From Glandiceps talaboti (taxonomy: Eukaryota; Hemichordata; Enteropneusta; Spengelidae), in the NCBI RefSeq assembly GCF_964340395.1, contig NC_135562.1:18929126-18993125 (forward strand): 64,000 nucleotides of DNA. The letters are read 5' to 3'. The notes beneath the pieces are model-generated. The model saw only the letters and a list, made by a program, of their open reading frames with translations, did not search any database and had not been told where the DNA came from. The translations under genes and the position numbers were made by a program. Of the stretch, positions 13,758-27,006 are shown piece after piece (position 1 is the first letter of the stretch; each line of letters begins with the position of its first letter).

Positions 13758-15180
13758 TTCTTAGATATGACGACTTACTCATAATATCGTACTCTCTGAA
13801 CCTTAATGAATCATCTGTGGGTAAATATACTGTCTTGTATAGCGCCAACGACCTCTAATCAATATGCGTAATGTCTGATTATTGACATTTTGGAATTTTT
13901 AGTAAACATATTATCGGCTGTCTGATCCAAATAATAATAATAGTGCAGTGCAGCATTACTAGGAAATTGCTGATGACATACAAAGCGAAATTAGGCTAAG
14001 TAAAATAAGACCTCCAGCGAGAAGCATAAAATTTACAAATGGTCTATGAATGTGGTGTATTTAAAATAAACAATAGTTTGGTTTTACGTGCTGTGGTATT
14101 ACTGAAACAATTCAGGGGACGACATAAAAGTTACTTTTGTTGAGAATTTAGGATTAAAGCTGAAGTTATTTCATACAACGCATACCGCATAAACTCCTAT
14201 GAAGTAACTTGCGTTTAGGCAGCAGTAATATTTGCATTACTTAATTGACAAACAGACGAACTGTACGCAAACAATTGCAGCTGTGTAGTGTCAAATTATA
14301 AATGGATAACAATTTATCGAACATAAAATGACAGGAAATCGTCAATTTTAATAAGACGTCGGACAAACGAGATAACTACTGTTAATTTTAGAACAGCATA
14401 TGTTGAGGGTACAGGTTTAGCCCAAGGCGACTATTAATTACTTATGAAGTTGTAAAATCGATTTCTTTCTATATAGTTCAAACCTTGCTGTCTTTTCGCT
14501 GTCGTCAGTGATTGGCAAACGAGATAGGCAAGATGCAATAAAATATTTAAAAATTGTCGTCGAGATTGAATTAACTCGATAGATTTGATTATGTTTGACA
14601 GAGTAATTGGACCTGAGACAGCTGGACAAACGTAGTACACTCGGAATATAGGGACGAATTGGCCACTTAAACACGTAGGTAAATATTCGAAGCAGCGCTA
14701 CAATGTCTTCGCTGTGTATTTCACCGGCGGTTTTTGTTACCTTTGTTTTCCTTTCATCTCACATAACCTATGGCCTATGAAATGGAAAGAATCCCGACGA
14801 AACTTAAGCTGTTTCTCCTTTTTTTCAGACATTGAGTACATTTTCTAACTTCTGCTCTATTGACATTACGACTTTTATCAATAGCACATCCTTTTGTCTG
14901 AGATGTTTTAAAACATACTGTACAGCTAAAATACAGTCAGCTGGGCATATTAAACATGCGTTAGTTGCAACACATAACACTACAAAATGGTAAGATTTTT
15001 TAAACACATGATATTTTAGGTATGTTACGAAGATATGTAATATAATATAATCTAGCGAGTAGTCGTTATCCAGAGAAATATAAGAACTTCTAGTAGACAA
15101 TAATTGTACCACAGAAAACAAATGATTAATTATTGAAGGGTAACGCCCCTCCAGGGGAAAGATGCTGAATGGATATTCAT

Positions 15181-15182
<2 letters not shown>
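13758..15182. other. non-coding stretch, no gene seen
   Basis: AT-rich, with only short open frames lacking recognisable similarity. Confidence 0.5.

Positions 15183-15239
<57 letters not shown>
15183..15239 (+). repeat. (CA)n microsatellite
   Basis: About 28 CA units followed by a short TATATATA. The hydrophobic minus-strand open frame that crosses it (14825-15274) has no recognisable match and is probably spurious. Confidence 0.95.
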
Positions 15240-15240
<1 letters not shown>

Positions 15241-16578
15241 TATATATAGTTATAAAATTAATGTTTCTTGACAAAATTTCTACAATGCGAAATCATGACA
15301 TGACTAGTCAGAAACCCCAGTTTCTGGGTACTTTTTATCCTGGAAGTTTAAGTTTAAGTTCGTCCCATTAATGTAAATTATCTTTTACATATTGAAATCT
15401 GGTGAAAAGCTAAGTGTGACATATTGGGATTGTGCAGTGGAGGGCACCAAAGAAAAACCAAGGAGTGTTTTGTGATCAATATTAGTGGAATACGGCTATC
15501 ATAGGGAGTAATAGTGTACCATGCATTAATGACAAGTGAATTATAACAGCTGTAACATGCTGACTATTTGAACTATGTATAGAATATAACGATTTGTTTC
15601 ACCAGGAGATTATCTTGTCTCCCAGAACCTTTTGAAACCGTCACTTGACATTGTTCCCGTTCGCAGCATCATAACAGCAGATGCAATTCCCAATCAATGT
15701 ATTGAAAGCTAGAGTCCACAACCCGGAGGCCAAACACTTATCTGCCATTTTAGACAACCAAAATCGGCTTCCATGATTCTCGGCTGTTGATTGCTTTTTC
15801 TTGTTGCCACCACCATGGGAAATTGAATTAACTTTCATATGGCCCTAGGATTAGTTAATACAGGAGATGGATATCAGATAGCAAGGAATCGTGTTATTAT
15901 CGGTCTTTTGTTTCGATGGCTTTGATGAAATGGTTCTGTCACTCGGTGGCAAGGTTTACTTTAGCTTTCCTACTGAAAAGCTTTTTAAGTGACTGCAGTA
16001 TTCTTCTGTGATACAGTAGCTATTATTGCGTTCACAAGTTCAAACACAGGTCCACAATTCCTTGACAAATGTGTAATGAAGTTGTCAGAAGCAGGAACGT
16101 ATTTATTTGGCACAGGCAACGAACGTGGCGGCTTATCGTGGACAGCTACAGCCATGAGGTCTGTGTGATTTTACAACAATTGTATTTTCTTCGCAAAATG
16201 TGTCAATCAAGCAAACAGTCCATTCTGCCACACACATTTTACTTTCTACATTTTTGGCAACTAAGGTGTATGATACGGTAGTGGAGTGGTGCTGACGAGA
16301 ACTAAACATTATTGTATGCTATTTATACAAAATGAAGTAAATGGACTTGGATAGTAAACGGACTCAAAACAACATGATTTCAGTGGAGCCTATTTTTATA
16401 CATTAATAAACTTGTTTGAGGATGAAAAGCAATCGTAAATGAATAAGCTATTTATTTATGAAAAAGAACACATACTTATTGACATATGAATTTGAATTTT
16501 GATATAGAATACTCATTACCGCTTGGCATTATTTTTTCCTCTAGCAAGTGTAGGTATACTGTGACAGTGATGTTTCTC
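15240..16578. other. non-coding stretch, no gene seen
   Basis: Two short open frames (15641-15838 minus and 16069-16281 plus) have fairly balanced composition, but I see no splice sites in frame and no known motif, so neither is called. Confidence 0.4.
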
Positions 16579-16681
16579 TGTTTGTCTGTCTGTCTGTCTG
16601 TCTGCCTGCCTGCCTGTCTGTCTGTCTAATTGTATGTTTATGTCTGTCTGTCTGTCTGTCTGTCTGCCTGTCTGACTGTCC
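16579..16681 (+). repeat. (TGTC)n / (TGCC)n microsatellite
   Basis: Two TGTC blocks with TGCC variants, separated by AATTGTATGTTTA. Confidence 0.95.
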
Positions 16682-16734
16682 CTTAATCTTTCTAAATATT
16701 GCAATATCATATGAAAGTTTGCCCTTTCATTGTT

Positions 16735-16955
16735 TCATAAACTTATCGTATATGGCTGCCATATTAGATTCTAAAATGTCTTAATCTTGACATCATTTAG
16801 ATTTCTATATCAGAGAATTCGAAATTGTATGGTGACCCCTGCTTTTCTTGTTCCCGATTTCAACTGATAATGACCACGGATTGGGGTTTTCGTGAACAGA
16901 ATAATAACTTCTATTTCCGAGGCCTGTACAGTGTTAAGACTTGTGGTAATTTGTC
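16735..16955 (+). repeat. dispersed repeat family 1, copy 3
   Basis: Contains ATATGGCTGCCATATTAGA, then ATGGTGACCCCTGCTTTTC and TTGTTCCCGATTTCAACTGA followed by GGATTGGGGTTTTCGTGAA. This is the same order as the copies at 1590 and 23350. Confidence 0.6.
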
Positions 16956-19900
16956 TCATGGTCAAAAACCCATGCATTCAATTTACTACATATAGACATA
17001 GGAACAAAATAACCCACATTAGTTTGTTCCATTTAGTTTTCCTGGCGCCATAAAATCGGAAAACTATGAATTGTACCTGATTTGTCAAGAACAAGCCAAT
17101 TTGTGTTTAATTTACTTGTCAAACGAAGTAATTATTTTGACGAAGTCAGTTCACTTGATTGTTTAATATTGCAATTTTTACAAATTATAGGTTAGGAACT
17201 CTCCGTTATATCAGTATTCTGGCTTGTTTTTCTTCAAATAAAATAATGCTTCAATTCAAGTTCAACAAACCATAGTTTGCCCCATGATCCTTTGCGCCTC
17301 TAATGACGTCATTCAACATTCCGTCGTACCAGTTTACCAATGTAACTCATTTAATGACACCCAGGATATTAGCAAGGTTATTATAAAGGCCAGAATCACT
17401 CTACCGCTGTCACTCAATTCAAACTTGAGTACTCGAGTATTGCTATATTTAGATTATATTGCCTTACTAGAGGTTCCTCTTCCTAAGTTTTAATGACGGT
17501 CTGTCATGTATGTCGTAATATGTCAACAGTTCTTGTTTTATTAAGCAACATCCTATAAATCCAAATTGTTGTCTTTTATCGCAATGTTCCTTTTATGTTG
17601 CCGATTTAATGTGTTACAGTCTGTATATAACTATAGTCTAATTTTTGCCTGTAGTCAGTACACAGAACATAGAAACATCATACATACTGGATATATATTT
17701 TTTTGTTGTAACAATATGCATAACATGATACTCTAGACTTGATTTTTAATAGGCTATGATATATTATGCAAAATATCCCCTCATGCTTGCCCTGGAACGT
17801 GTGTTAATGAGCCAACCTCTACAACATTCCGTCGTAATTTACTCTTTATAAAGACGACCAAGTGATATTCGACGCCCTGAACATGAATAGATAGCCACGA
17901 CACGTGCAGAAAAGGAACGTGGTATTTGGCATGTGGATATATATAGATGATGTAGGCATACACAAGGAACCTTGCACATAATGTACTAGAACTAGGATGT
18001 GCATCTCCTTATGATAGGGTGTGGCCACATCTTAGTGATACGAACCCAGCCATGCACCTGCCATATCCATCGCAGCCCCGTCACAGGATATAATTTTCCA
18101 CGGCCCTACTACAAGGCGTGTAAAAGTATCACGTGCTATTACATGGAGTAGAACATCATCTCTATGCCAGAATATTTCTACACATTTCTGTACCATGCAT
18201 TAGCTGTGATCTGCACGCCCAAGTTAAAGCTATATTGGAATCATTCACTGTAATAACCATTTTGTTCACATCCAGGCAACTTTGCTCATTTAGCTGGTAC
18301 ACGTATGTGTACATAGCTGATCCATGGCTGTGGAAAATACCTCTATTACAGCAATGGTAACATAGCTGGTACACAGAGGGAGAAAATAAAGTATCTGAAT
18401 GGAATTCGCCAATGAAGATATCAATTAATCATTTTAAAGCGTGTATTGATAACCATCTCAGAACAATAAGGGGTCTTTAAAAGCCTCAATGGCTTCATTC
18501 CCACGTAATTTCACGGTAAATAAATATGCCGGATAAATTGCATTGATATTGAATCATTATATCTGAAATTGACTGCCAAGGGCTAAAACTAACCCTGGTC
18601 AATGGTATGATTCATTGCTAAGACATACATCGAAGAATTGCACAGCTGCCGCTTAACAGCTGCAAACACTGCCAAAGCAAAGTTGAAAATACAACTCAAT
18701 ATTTTTCAAATGAGTAAAACTATATACAGTTTTAGAAGTAAATGTCACGAATAGAATTTCTCATTCACTATATCCAATTGGAAAATGAACGTTTTTTCCT
18801 TTGACTAAATGTATACCCCGTTGTTTCCTCCTAAACGCTCGTTAGTTTAGATGCTCTTCGGCTACAAGTTAAAGTGGTGACGCCTTTAATTCCACATTAT
18901 CTTTTTTCCCATTATCAATTAATAATCCTTGAACTCGCACTAATAAAACGGGTTGAATAATATCCAGTAAGGGCTGGAATTCTTATAATGTTTTCGATAT
19001 TAAGTCAATACTACCATATGACATACCTTTTAGGTTGCTTTGATTTGATTCTAAATAGTTCATAAATTTTAAAATATCTTGTTTATGTAAAATTACTTTT
19101 ATTTAAATCATCTAATTATGCTTAAATTTCAATTTAAGAACGTTTACAATTTCTGAGACAATATTCACATCATCACATGCCCCACAGTCATAAATTTATC
19201 ATTAAAAAGATCAAAGTCAATAGAATACAAAATATCGTAATGTTGTTTTTCAATATCGTGGTCATCGATAATATATGTTCTGAAATCCCCGCTCGTTTTC
19301 ATGCCCCATATAATTATGTACTTTGAGATCTAAAATGAAGGATATAAATCGTTTATGTCTCTGCATGTGACTACTCGTTATATACCATGTAATACAATCT
19401 GGTTTTACTGTTTTCGTTTCCCTGCCTTCAAATCATTTTATTTCTTGTTGGTATTCCCGGACAAGCTTCAAACAATTCTTGTGTAATTCTATGAGTTATT
19501 TTCAGCAACACTTCGAAATTCACGTACAGTTTATTTATTTTACATCACGATTTTGTCTTTCCGATTTTAGATTTGGAGCTAGTCATTGTTGCTGACATAC
19601 CTGCGATTGTTATTCTTTCATTTTAAGCTACTAATGCACTTGAAGGAAGCTTCACTCGTTATTTCATGATTTATTCTTGAAACTGTTTTATGCAGTCATG
19701 TCACGTTTTCTTGTGAAATTGTACTTATCAAGTTAGTCGGTTTGTGGTACTGGTTGCTGTTTCATTCCTCTCCTCGGAGTTGAGATGTAAAGAACAAACC
19801 TTGTACACATCACGTACTATAAATGACGAAGTAGTGTAGATAGTCTGAATGCGCTTTTGTTCTTTATACTCGTGATCGAAGTGTGAGATTTTAAAGATCG

Positions 19901-20041
19901 AAGTAGATTAACTTGAAATATCACAGTCATAAACAACACATTCAAACAAACGGGAAAGTTAGAAATCATCTAGTTAAAAGAACTTGCACCGGAATGAATG
20001 CCCCAAAAGATTAGTTTCGGTAAGTTTATTATTATAATTGC
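16956..20041. other. non-coding stretch, no gene seen
   Basis: Three kilobases without a recognisable exon, RNA gene or repeat. Overlapping short open frames on both strands near 17780-18370 have no matching motifs. Confidence 0.5.
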
Positions 20042-20142
20042 AAGTAGGTAGGCAGGCAGGCAGGCAGGGAGGGAGGTGAGGTAAAGGGTGTATGTATGTA
20101 TGTATGTATGTATGTATGTATGTATGTATGTATGTATGTATG
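20042..20142 (+). repeat. (GGCA)n and (TATG)n microsatellite pair
   Basis: AGGT/GGCA/GGGA tetranucleotides at 20042-20075, then (TATG)n at 20090-20142. Confidence 0.95.
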
Positions 20143-20875
20143 CATTGAATGTATATATGCCAGACTGGTCCCATTGTTACCCAAACATATATTACTGAAA
20201 CATTTCTGAAATCGTTGTCTAACAATAAATAATGGACATACGGCTAAAGGATCAAGATAAAGAATTCGTATCCTTGACAACCAAGTATAATCGTAGTGAT
20301 CGTACTTGTAGATTTTAAGCAACAGAGGAACATGTATCGACTTGACAAAGCCTACCTTAAAGCTAGGTCTTGGCGAATCATAATGTTTCCTATGCCTACA
20401 CTCCTATGAATATATATGACATTTCACATTTAGAAATCTAAAAAATGAATACTAAATGGTAAGATCTGACATTTAATTTTTTTCCTTGAACTTCATGTAT
20501 AAAATCAATCGTGATATATCTAAATTAAAACTGATAGAAAAACGAAATCGATACACAGCTGTCTCAAGTGAATTGTTTGGATAACAATTGTAGCACAGCG
20601 TTAGATATGGTTCTATTCAATTATCTCGTCCACTACCACTTTCCTTGAGTTGATTCTATCAGCTGAGAGTCGATTCGTCGAGATTTGTGCGTCTTAGCTT
20701 CGGGTAATATTGAGTCGTTAGGCAGTGAATTCCCAAGTAATATCACAATCGAATATATCGAACAGTGCTACAGATACTATCTCTGTATGTTGAAAATGAT
20801 ATACTTACATACATGCATGCAAACTTACGTACTTACGTATGTACATATACACCCGTGCGTACGTGCGTACATTAC
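20143..20875. other. non-coding stretch, no gene seen
   Basis: Nothing gene-like. Short ACGT/ACTT tetranucleotide patches at 20810-20870 lead into the next array. Confidence 0.5.
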
Positions 20876-20888
20876 GAACATACATACA

Positions 20889-20920
<32 letters not shown>

Positions 20921-20970
20921 CACACACATACATACATACATACATACATACATACATACATACATACATT
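20876..20970 (+). repeat. (CATA)n microsatellite
   Basis: Two (CATA)n blocks separated by TATACACACA. Confidence 0.95.
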
Positions 20971-21004
20971 CTTTAATTATCTCTAGATATTTCAAACTCT
21001 GATA

Positions 21005-21310
21005 CATGTATTCTTGTTCCTGGCACCTTCGGAGAAAAAACGCTAATTTGGGGCTGCCTTACTTGGTTTCTAGGAAATCAGCAATCGTTTGTTTTAATCC
21101 TATTTCCATACAGTGATTATTAACTCAGTATTCGGAGGCCATTTTGAATACTACTAAAATTGTTTGCCTTTGATCGCTTCTTGACACCCATGTCAAACAT
21201 TTGCAAGGTGACCACTATTGTTTTCCTTGCTTTTAACTGAGAATAGGATTGTGTTTTCTTTTTTAAAAAGTGACAGTAAAAGATAGTTGACTTTTTATTA
21301 CTTCCAAGCC
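21005..21310 (+). repeat. dispersed repeat family 1, copy 4 (longest)
   Basis: This copy has both halves seen separately elsewhere: the TTCTTGTTCCTGGCACCTTC block found in the minus-strand copies at 345 and 26540, the core CAGTATTCGGAGGCCATTTTG, and the right half (AAGGTGACCACTATTGTTTT, CTTTTAACTGAGAATAGGA) found at 1590, 16735 and 23350. It therefore shows that those fragments belong to one element of at least 300 bp. Confidence 0.65.
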
Positions 21311-23149
21311 GCATTATACGTTAAATTCTCAGTCTTACGCCTCGTGTATACTGTGAAGTGGAACTGATGTCAGCGTTTGGTTTTATGAATTGTTTTTATT
21401 GCAAGTGCAAAGTGAAAATACGTGAAATGACAGAAATGGCTCCATGTTCACAGAAATAAACACACGGAAAGTTACAGATCAGATTATTCCATTTGTAATG
21501 TTATCAAATTGTTGTACAGTGTTGTTCTTTTTTGTGTTGTTTGCTTTGTTTGTATGTTGTTGTTGTTTTTTGTGTGTGTGTGTTTGTTTGTTTGTTGTCC
21601 TTACACAATGTAAGAGAGACGAGTGGTGTGACGTTTTCTCCAATAAACTACTTTACAAGATCAAACTTTTATTTCATCCACACAGTGAAGTAGATTTGAT
21701 GTCATCGACAGTTTTGTTCTATATGGTGCAACCGGAAACGATACACTTTTCAGAAGCGCGGCATATTGTATATGGAACCTACCTCCAGCAGCTACCAGTG
21801 ACAATTAGAGCCATCACACAAACATATGGCACCATTTCCTGCTTTTGAGATATGCAGGTGCGTTTCCAATACGACAACAGAAGAGAACTTTCTATCTATC
21901 ATTTGCTTTTCTGGTTAGGCATAGTCTCTAAAAGTGTTGACAACGTACGTTCCCTGCATTTTAAAACGTCATTTCCTGTACACTTTTTCAAGTCATGTAG
22001 AAAACCTTAACTCGTGCTTGGCGGAAAGAGTACTAAATTACGGACACGATCTAGGTATAAGTCACACACACAGAGTACGTCACACAGTGACATTAATATA
22101 TCATGGTCTTATCTGACTATAGAACTGCCATAACGTTACTTAGAAATGATAAACCTAGCTCCTATATGACTGCTATCTTAGTCATATCTTACAAGCAATA
22201 ATTCACCACAGAAAATGTCAAAACAGTTTTCGTTCTTTATGCAATGTCTTACTCAGGTAGAATACACGTTCTTGCCCCTGCCTTCTCAGGCATCATATTT
22301 TGGTTTATTGTCCACGAAATGTGTACCTGTAAGTCTGTTTTGTTTTGTGATGTGTCTGGTACTGTTTGTTTGTTTGTTTGTTTGTTTGATTGTTTAGTTT
22401 ATTATTTGTCTGGCTAACTAGCTGGTTCAGAAATGAAATGCTGGTATAGTAATTTGAAGTATTCATGGGGGGTAAGGTTTATTTGTCTGTTGTCTCTTTC
22501 AAGATAACATTTTTTTGTAAAGTCGCATAAATTAGAAAGTTCGCTCGCATTTACATGGATCAGACACTATCAAAGATGACTGATATTTTATTTGTAATTA
22601 ATATTCTAATAATCTTAAACCCTGAAAATATCTGACGAAAGTGTATAGGTATAGTTTGTATGCATTGCTAATCACGTTAAGATATGGCATAACACTCATA
22701 ACCTAGGAGCTTTAGCATAATGGTGTTCTCCGGACATTTGCACAATTGTGTGAGGTCTTCTCTGTGTCCGTAATTCCACTTGCCTCGCTCATGAAAGTGT
22801 AGCAGAAAACATTGCCAGCACGAATGATAATGATCCAAACCCGAAAATACCGTGTAACCAGGTGGCACTCGCACATCATGCATGTCACAGAACGGGGGTC
22901 ACGAGGTTCCATTGACATTACTCGTGTCAATCCAAAACGACAACTTTCCTTTACCAAATACAACTATGCAGTCATGTGACTTTAACATGGAACAATCGCG
23001 CGCTCATTTTCATACGGGTATGCTATTACAGTGTAGTGCAAATGGTATGCACACGCACTGATGCAAATAATCACTGGTATATTTGTAATAATACATACAA
23101 AACAGGGCATTCGGGAAAACTATTTCCATCATCCATTCATAACATACAG
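21311..23149. other. no supported gene; T/G-rich patches
   Basis: Contains TTG/TG-rich runs at 21525-21600 and a short (TTTG)n at 22365-22390. Open frames at 21600-21848 (plus) and 22677-22963 (minus) have somewhat gene-like composition. Upstream exons of the gene that begins at 23150 could lie here, but I could not define any with in-phase splice sites. Confidence 0.35.
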
Positions 23150-23261
23150 GGAGAGTTAGCAAAGTCATAGTTTGGGACTTTGATGATAGTTTTCTACCTC
23201 GAAGCGCCAGCGGTGATAAATACTTCGCTTCGGATGTCACAGCCAAGCAAGCTATGACTAG
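23150..23261 (+). CDS. unidentified spliced gene, internal exon 1 of 4 visible
   Basis: I do not recognise this protein. This 112-base block is preceded by CATACAG and followed by the donor GTAGAG. It reads (x)RVSKVIVWDFDDSFLPRSAS, then GDKYFASDVTAKQAMT, ending after two bases of a codon. The next block (23974-24129) starts with one base, giving a serine codon across the join. Joined with 24330-24488 and 28046-28160, the four blocks give about 179 residues in one frame with a stop at the end. The frame is stop-bounded just upstream, so an earlier exon is required and the N-terminus is missing. A hydrophobic-acidic WDFDDSF motif is the only notable feature; it superficially recalls DxD phosphatase motifs, but too little else fits to claim that. 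Strand is opposite to VIAAT. What is seen is the frame continuity; that it is a gene is inference. Confidence 0.5.
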
Positions 23262-23349
23262 GTAGAGTATAACCTGAGATATCTAGGGGTGGTGGAAAGT
23301 AGTTTGTAGCGATATCGGATAGACAAGTGAAGATACATTATAACGTTTT

Positions 23350-23560
23350 GTTTTCGCATAGTGGTAACGCAGTATTTGGCGGCCATATTGAAAAAGGTAT
23401 AATTCAAGTTTGATAGTATTTTGAGTTATGAGGAAAAACTTGTATGTTGTCCACTACTTTTCTTTCCCTTGGTCTGTCTTCACTGAGAATTTCTTAGAAT
23501 TTTCGTGAATTAAATTTGCAGAAACAATATATCCTAAAAGTTGGATTTTAACAGATTTTT
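23350..23560 (+). repeat. dispersed repeat family 1, copy 5
   Basis: Contains CAGTATTTGGCGGCCATATTG, then TATTTTGAGTTATGAGGAAA (shared with the copy at 1590), and CTTTCCCTTGGTCTGTCTTC with ACTGAGAATTTCTTAGAATT. It lies in the intron between the first two visible exons of the unidentified plus-strand gene. Confidence 0.65.
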
Positions 23561-23973
23561 AAAACAAAACACCAACTTTGCTTGAAAAGTTCCCTCTGCG
23601 ATCTATATTACTGTGAAGGTCAGCATTAATTCATTTCATTGATCTTTCACTTTTTCTTTAAAAAATGTGAATATTCCCCCCACTGTCACCAAACAAATTG
23701 TTAGTGTATCCCAGGATTTCTCCTCCTAACAAAGTTAATGTTTAAGGTCAAAGTTCACTTATTTTATTTCTTGATTCTTTCATATTTCTTAATAAATATG
23801 CTACTCCCGAAGAAAACGTTTTAATATTCCCTCCACTATCGCCAAAGCAATAGTTGCGTGTACATTCTTACTTTGGTTTACGTGTGCAATTACAAATATC
23901 GAACATAACAAAATGGATTGGGATTTCCGTCTCATGGAAGCTAATTGAAAATCAAAACACGTTTGTATTTCAG

Positions 23974-24129
23974 TTCGTGTCGTATCCCTTCAAAGGAAAA
24001 CAGTCAATATGAAACATTTTGGCATTCTATCGCTTCATTTCCAGCGGCATTGTTTTTAGATCTACCGAATGAGCATGATGACATGGGCAAGTACTTGTCG
24101 ATCCTCGGAGACTACTCAAGAGAACTAAG
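23974..24129 (+). CDS. unidentified spliced gene, exon 2 of 4 visible
   Basis: This 156-base block has a good acceptor (GTTTGTATTTCAG) and a good donor (CTAAG|GTAATT). Both borders are phase 2, so the exon is symmetric. It reads SCRIPSKENSQYETFWHSIA, then SFPAALFLDLPNEHDDMGKY and LSILGDYSREL. Composition is balanced and unlike the surrounding AT-rich noise; the other two plus frames contain stops. I know no family with this sequence. The sequence just before the acceptor is open in the same frame back to 23945, so start choice rests on the splice site. Confidence 0.6.
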
Positions 24130-24329
24130 GTAATTTACTCGTTACTTTTCTAAATCGAACTTCAATAAAACTATCCTCTCACAGACTATCTCGTCTCATC
24201 TTAACAGCGATCGCTAATGATGATACTACTTGCAATGATGACAGAAAGATTTGCAAGTGCCCTCCAAATCAGATTACGACAAGCTGAGAACAGAGTTCAC
24301 GATCTATGCTGCCCTGTTTTTAATCCCAG

Positions 24330-24488
24330 TGGAGGAGAAAGGAAACTTGCTAAACAAACCGAGTTGGTCCCCTGGGATAGCAGGCCAGTATTCGGGGCGA
24401 AAGTCATATCTGATATTGCCGAGACTGTCTCTAAGTCGGCGAATATAGCTATTATGCTAATGGAACTAAGAATAAATGATACAATGGG
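24330..24488 (+). CDS. unidentified spliced gene, exon 3 of 4 visible
   Basis: The acceptor is the pyrimidine-rich CCTGTTTTTAATCCCAG and the donor is ATGGG|GTGAGA. The 159 bases are again phase 2 at both ends and continue the frame of the preceding block. They read GGERKLAKQTELVPWDSRPV, then FGAKVISDIAETVSKSANIA and IMLMELRINDTM. The region ISDIAETVSKSANIAIMLMEL looks like an amphipathic helix, and INDT contains an N-glycosylation sequon, which matters only if the protein is secreted. An alternative upstream acceptor would extend the exon, but the polypyrimidine tract favours the one chosen. No family recognised. Confidence 0.6.
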
Positions 24489-26292
24489 GTGAGATTTTAG
24501 GTGAAATGCTATTCAAATCAACAAAAAATAAAGCCTTACCTCGGTACTACTAGGTAAAACAATGTGCAAGTTGCCCATGTATACTTTACACGAACTGGGC
24601 CGCATCTTTAGATTTCACATTTGCCAAATTTAAGATTTTAATTGCCATCTGTATTTCTACTCGTTCTGTTGTTATTAGTACTCGTCAAAGTATGTATATT
24701 CGTATAAAGCCTAACATCGCATATGCACATCACAACCTTGATTATTTCATAAATACTGACTACATCTAGTTTATGTCCGTACCTAAAAATCAAACTAATC
24801 AAGAAGCGATTGCTCTGTGTAGCAAATGGTGCTTGTTTGTGAACATCATCGGCGTCTATTTGCTATCGTAGTAGGTTTTAGGAGGGAAACGTTAGCTGTG
24901 CAGTTTTACTTGAAATTCTATTTGCAATGGTAACCTTTAGTAACCAGTATCGCGGCTTTAATCGGTAGTAGTCTGTACTAAGAAATTCCTAATGTTAAAT
25001 GTGAATATAGCAATAGACAAAGACAGATTATTTACAATGTTAGGGTAAAATAACATATTTAGAATGTTTATGATCTTGCGCTGTCTGAGTACAAGATTGA
25101 AAAAAACATAAAGTCGCTCATTACAGTACATGTTATCATGCACATTCATCCATTTGTGAAACTGTATATACACAAATTAAGGAACAATCCATTATGCTGT
25201 ACATAATGCCCCCCATTGATAATACTCGATAATTTATTGCATAGCCATTTAGTTGTTTGCCCACGCTCTATCATCGTACGCAACTTGTTTGGTTTTGCTG
25301 AGACCTCTTCTACAGTACATCTTTTTATTTTCAGTTTGCCCTGAAAACGTCTCCATAGTACGCTACGTTTTTTAAAGATCAAACAGAGATATTTGATGTA
25401 CTGGTGAAGAACTGAACATTTTACTTAAATGTTAACATTTGCTGCTCGCACAACGAATCGAATGTACCACCATATTTTGTATAGTCAGTCAATAGACAAC
25501 TTCCTAAGGTGTATTTTTTCAATCGATTTAGTGAAATCCATAATTATTTCTTCAATCCCAAAAATTACATTTCCTCATTGTTATTTTGTAAAATCAGCAG
25601 TTACATTTTAGTAACAAATCGATGACACTGTTTCGTACCACTTAAGCACCAAACGTGCCTTTAATAAACAGATTTTAGTAAATCGCCGACTCTCACGACT
25701 CTCGATATCTGTTTCAGCGCTACCATTATTCAAGAGACACCGTTGATATTCAAATTATCAAACCATACACAAAAGCACTCTGTATGATTCGTATTGTTCG
25801 TTCACATATCTTTCGCGGGCACTGGAAATCTACTAGTTTTAATTGCACGACATGAAAAAAATATTTCCAACGTAACCCCTTGTATCAAATAACGTTCAGT
25901 CAATGTGATTGGTGGTTAATTATTACCTTCGTTAATTTAAATTGACTAAACAATTTGGCAACCTTATCATTAACGATCATTAATAAATCTGAAATTATAT
26001 TTTATAGCCTGACCCTCAAATTGCGTTTAATGAGATAGGATGATATCGCATAAATTACATTTTTGTCTTGAAGTATTCAACGATGCCTGGAGGGACTGGA
26101 AAGTCAGAACCCAGTCTTCTGTAAGGCGATTATGACGAATTTTTTCCATGATTAAACCAGTTTTCAATAAATGAAAGGTTAAGCTTGAGGGGAAGAAAAC
26201 AATCGGCTCATGCCTTAACTTTAATTTGTACTTACGTTTAGTGAGTTCGGCATGATTGCGTAGGCGTCTACAACTATAGCGTGATACCTCCC

Positions 26293-26295
<3 letters not shown>

Positions 26296-26370
<75 letters not shown>

Positions 26371-26420
26371 GTGTATATACATATAAGTATATATATATGT
26401 ATATATATATATATATATAC
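26296..26420 (+). repeat. (TA)n microsatellite
   Basis: About 36 TA units, TTGTGTGTATATACATATAAG, then a second TA block. Capable of cruciform extrusion. Confidence 0.95.
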
Positions 26421-26539
26421 TTAATTCACTTCGAGCGATTTTCGAGCGAAACATACACTCTTTCACTCTCGTTCAAAATCTCGAGAGAAAAAACAGTGAT
26501 CACAAATCCATTTTTTGAACTAGAAGCCAAATTTATGCC

Positions 26540-26720
26540 ACAATCAATGTAATTTAAAATCCAATATGGCCACCAAATACTTTATTATCTCTGACTGAAA
26601 ATAAAAAGATTGACGATTTCCTTGACAACTTCAAATTCCAAATTTGAAACGTCAAAGACCAGGAACAAGATTTCATGTAGCAAAGTTTGGAGAGAATTAA
26701 AGAATTTTGATTTTTATCCT
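26540..26720 (-). repeat. dispersed repeat family 1, copy 6
   Basis: On the minus strand: ATCTTGTTCCTGGTCTTTGACG, then AAATCGTCAATCTTTTT, then AGTATTTGGTGGCCATATTGG. It is closest to the copy at 345-535 in sequence and orientation. It sits between two (TA)n arrays. Confidence 0.65.
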
Positions 26721-26756
26721 GAGGTAGATTTGTCCTCAAAAAGCATAGTGTGTTAA

Positions 26757-26760
26757 CTTA

Positions 26761-26850
<90 letters not shown>
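26757..26850 (+). repeat. (TA)n microsatellite
   Basis: About 45 uninterrupted TA units directly beside repeat family 1 copy 6. Confidence 0.95.
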
Positions 26851-26853
<3 letters not shown>

Positions 26854-26941
26854 CTGTTTGTCAGATATACGCCAGTGACCCCCATTTATTAATTGACAAC
26901 ATCCTCCAGTTACGTCCTTACATAGTTTTAGGGTTAGCTCC

Positions 26942-26972
<31 letters not shown>

Positions 26973-27006
26973 CATACATACATACATACATACATACATA
27001 CATACA
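26942..27006 (+). repeat. (CATA)n microsatellite
   Basis: About 16 perfect CATA units. Confidence 0.95.

Noticed and set aside
21600-21848. Plus-strand open frame ending EARHIVYGTYLQQLPVTIRA...
   Set aside because: The upstream part is TTG/TG-rich repeat translation, no reliable start or acceptor, and no phase match to the exon at 23150.
22677-22963. Minus-strand open frames (PPGYTVFSGLDHYHSCWQCF region)
   Set aside because: Composition is somewhat protein-like, but no clear acceptor, no homology and two overlapping open frames; not enough to call.
24251-24448. Alternative plus frame reading VPSKSDYDKLRTEFTIYAAL
   Set aside because: It does not join in phase with the neighbouring exons; the other frame with the CCTGTTTTTAATCCCAG acceptor does.
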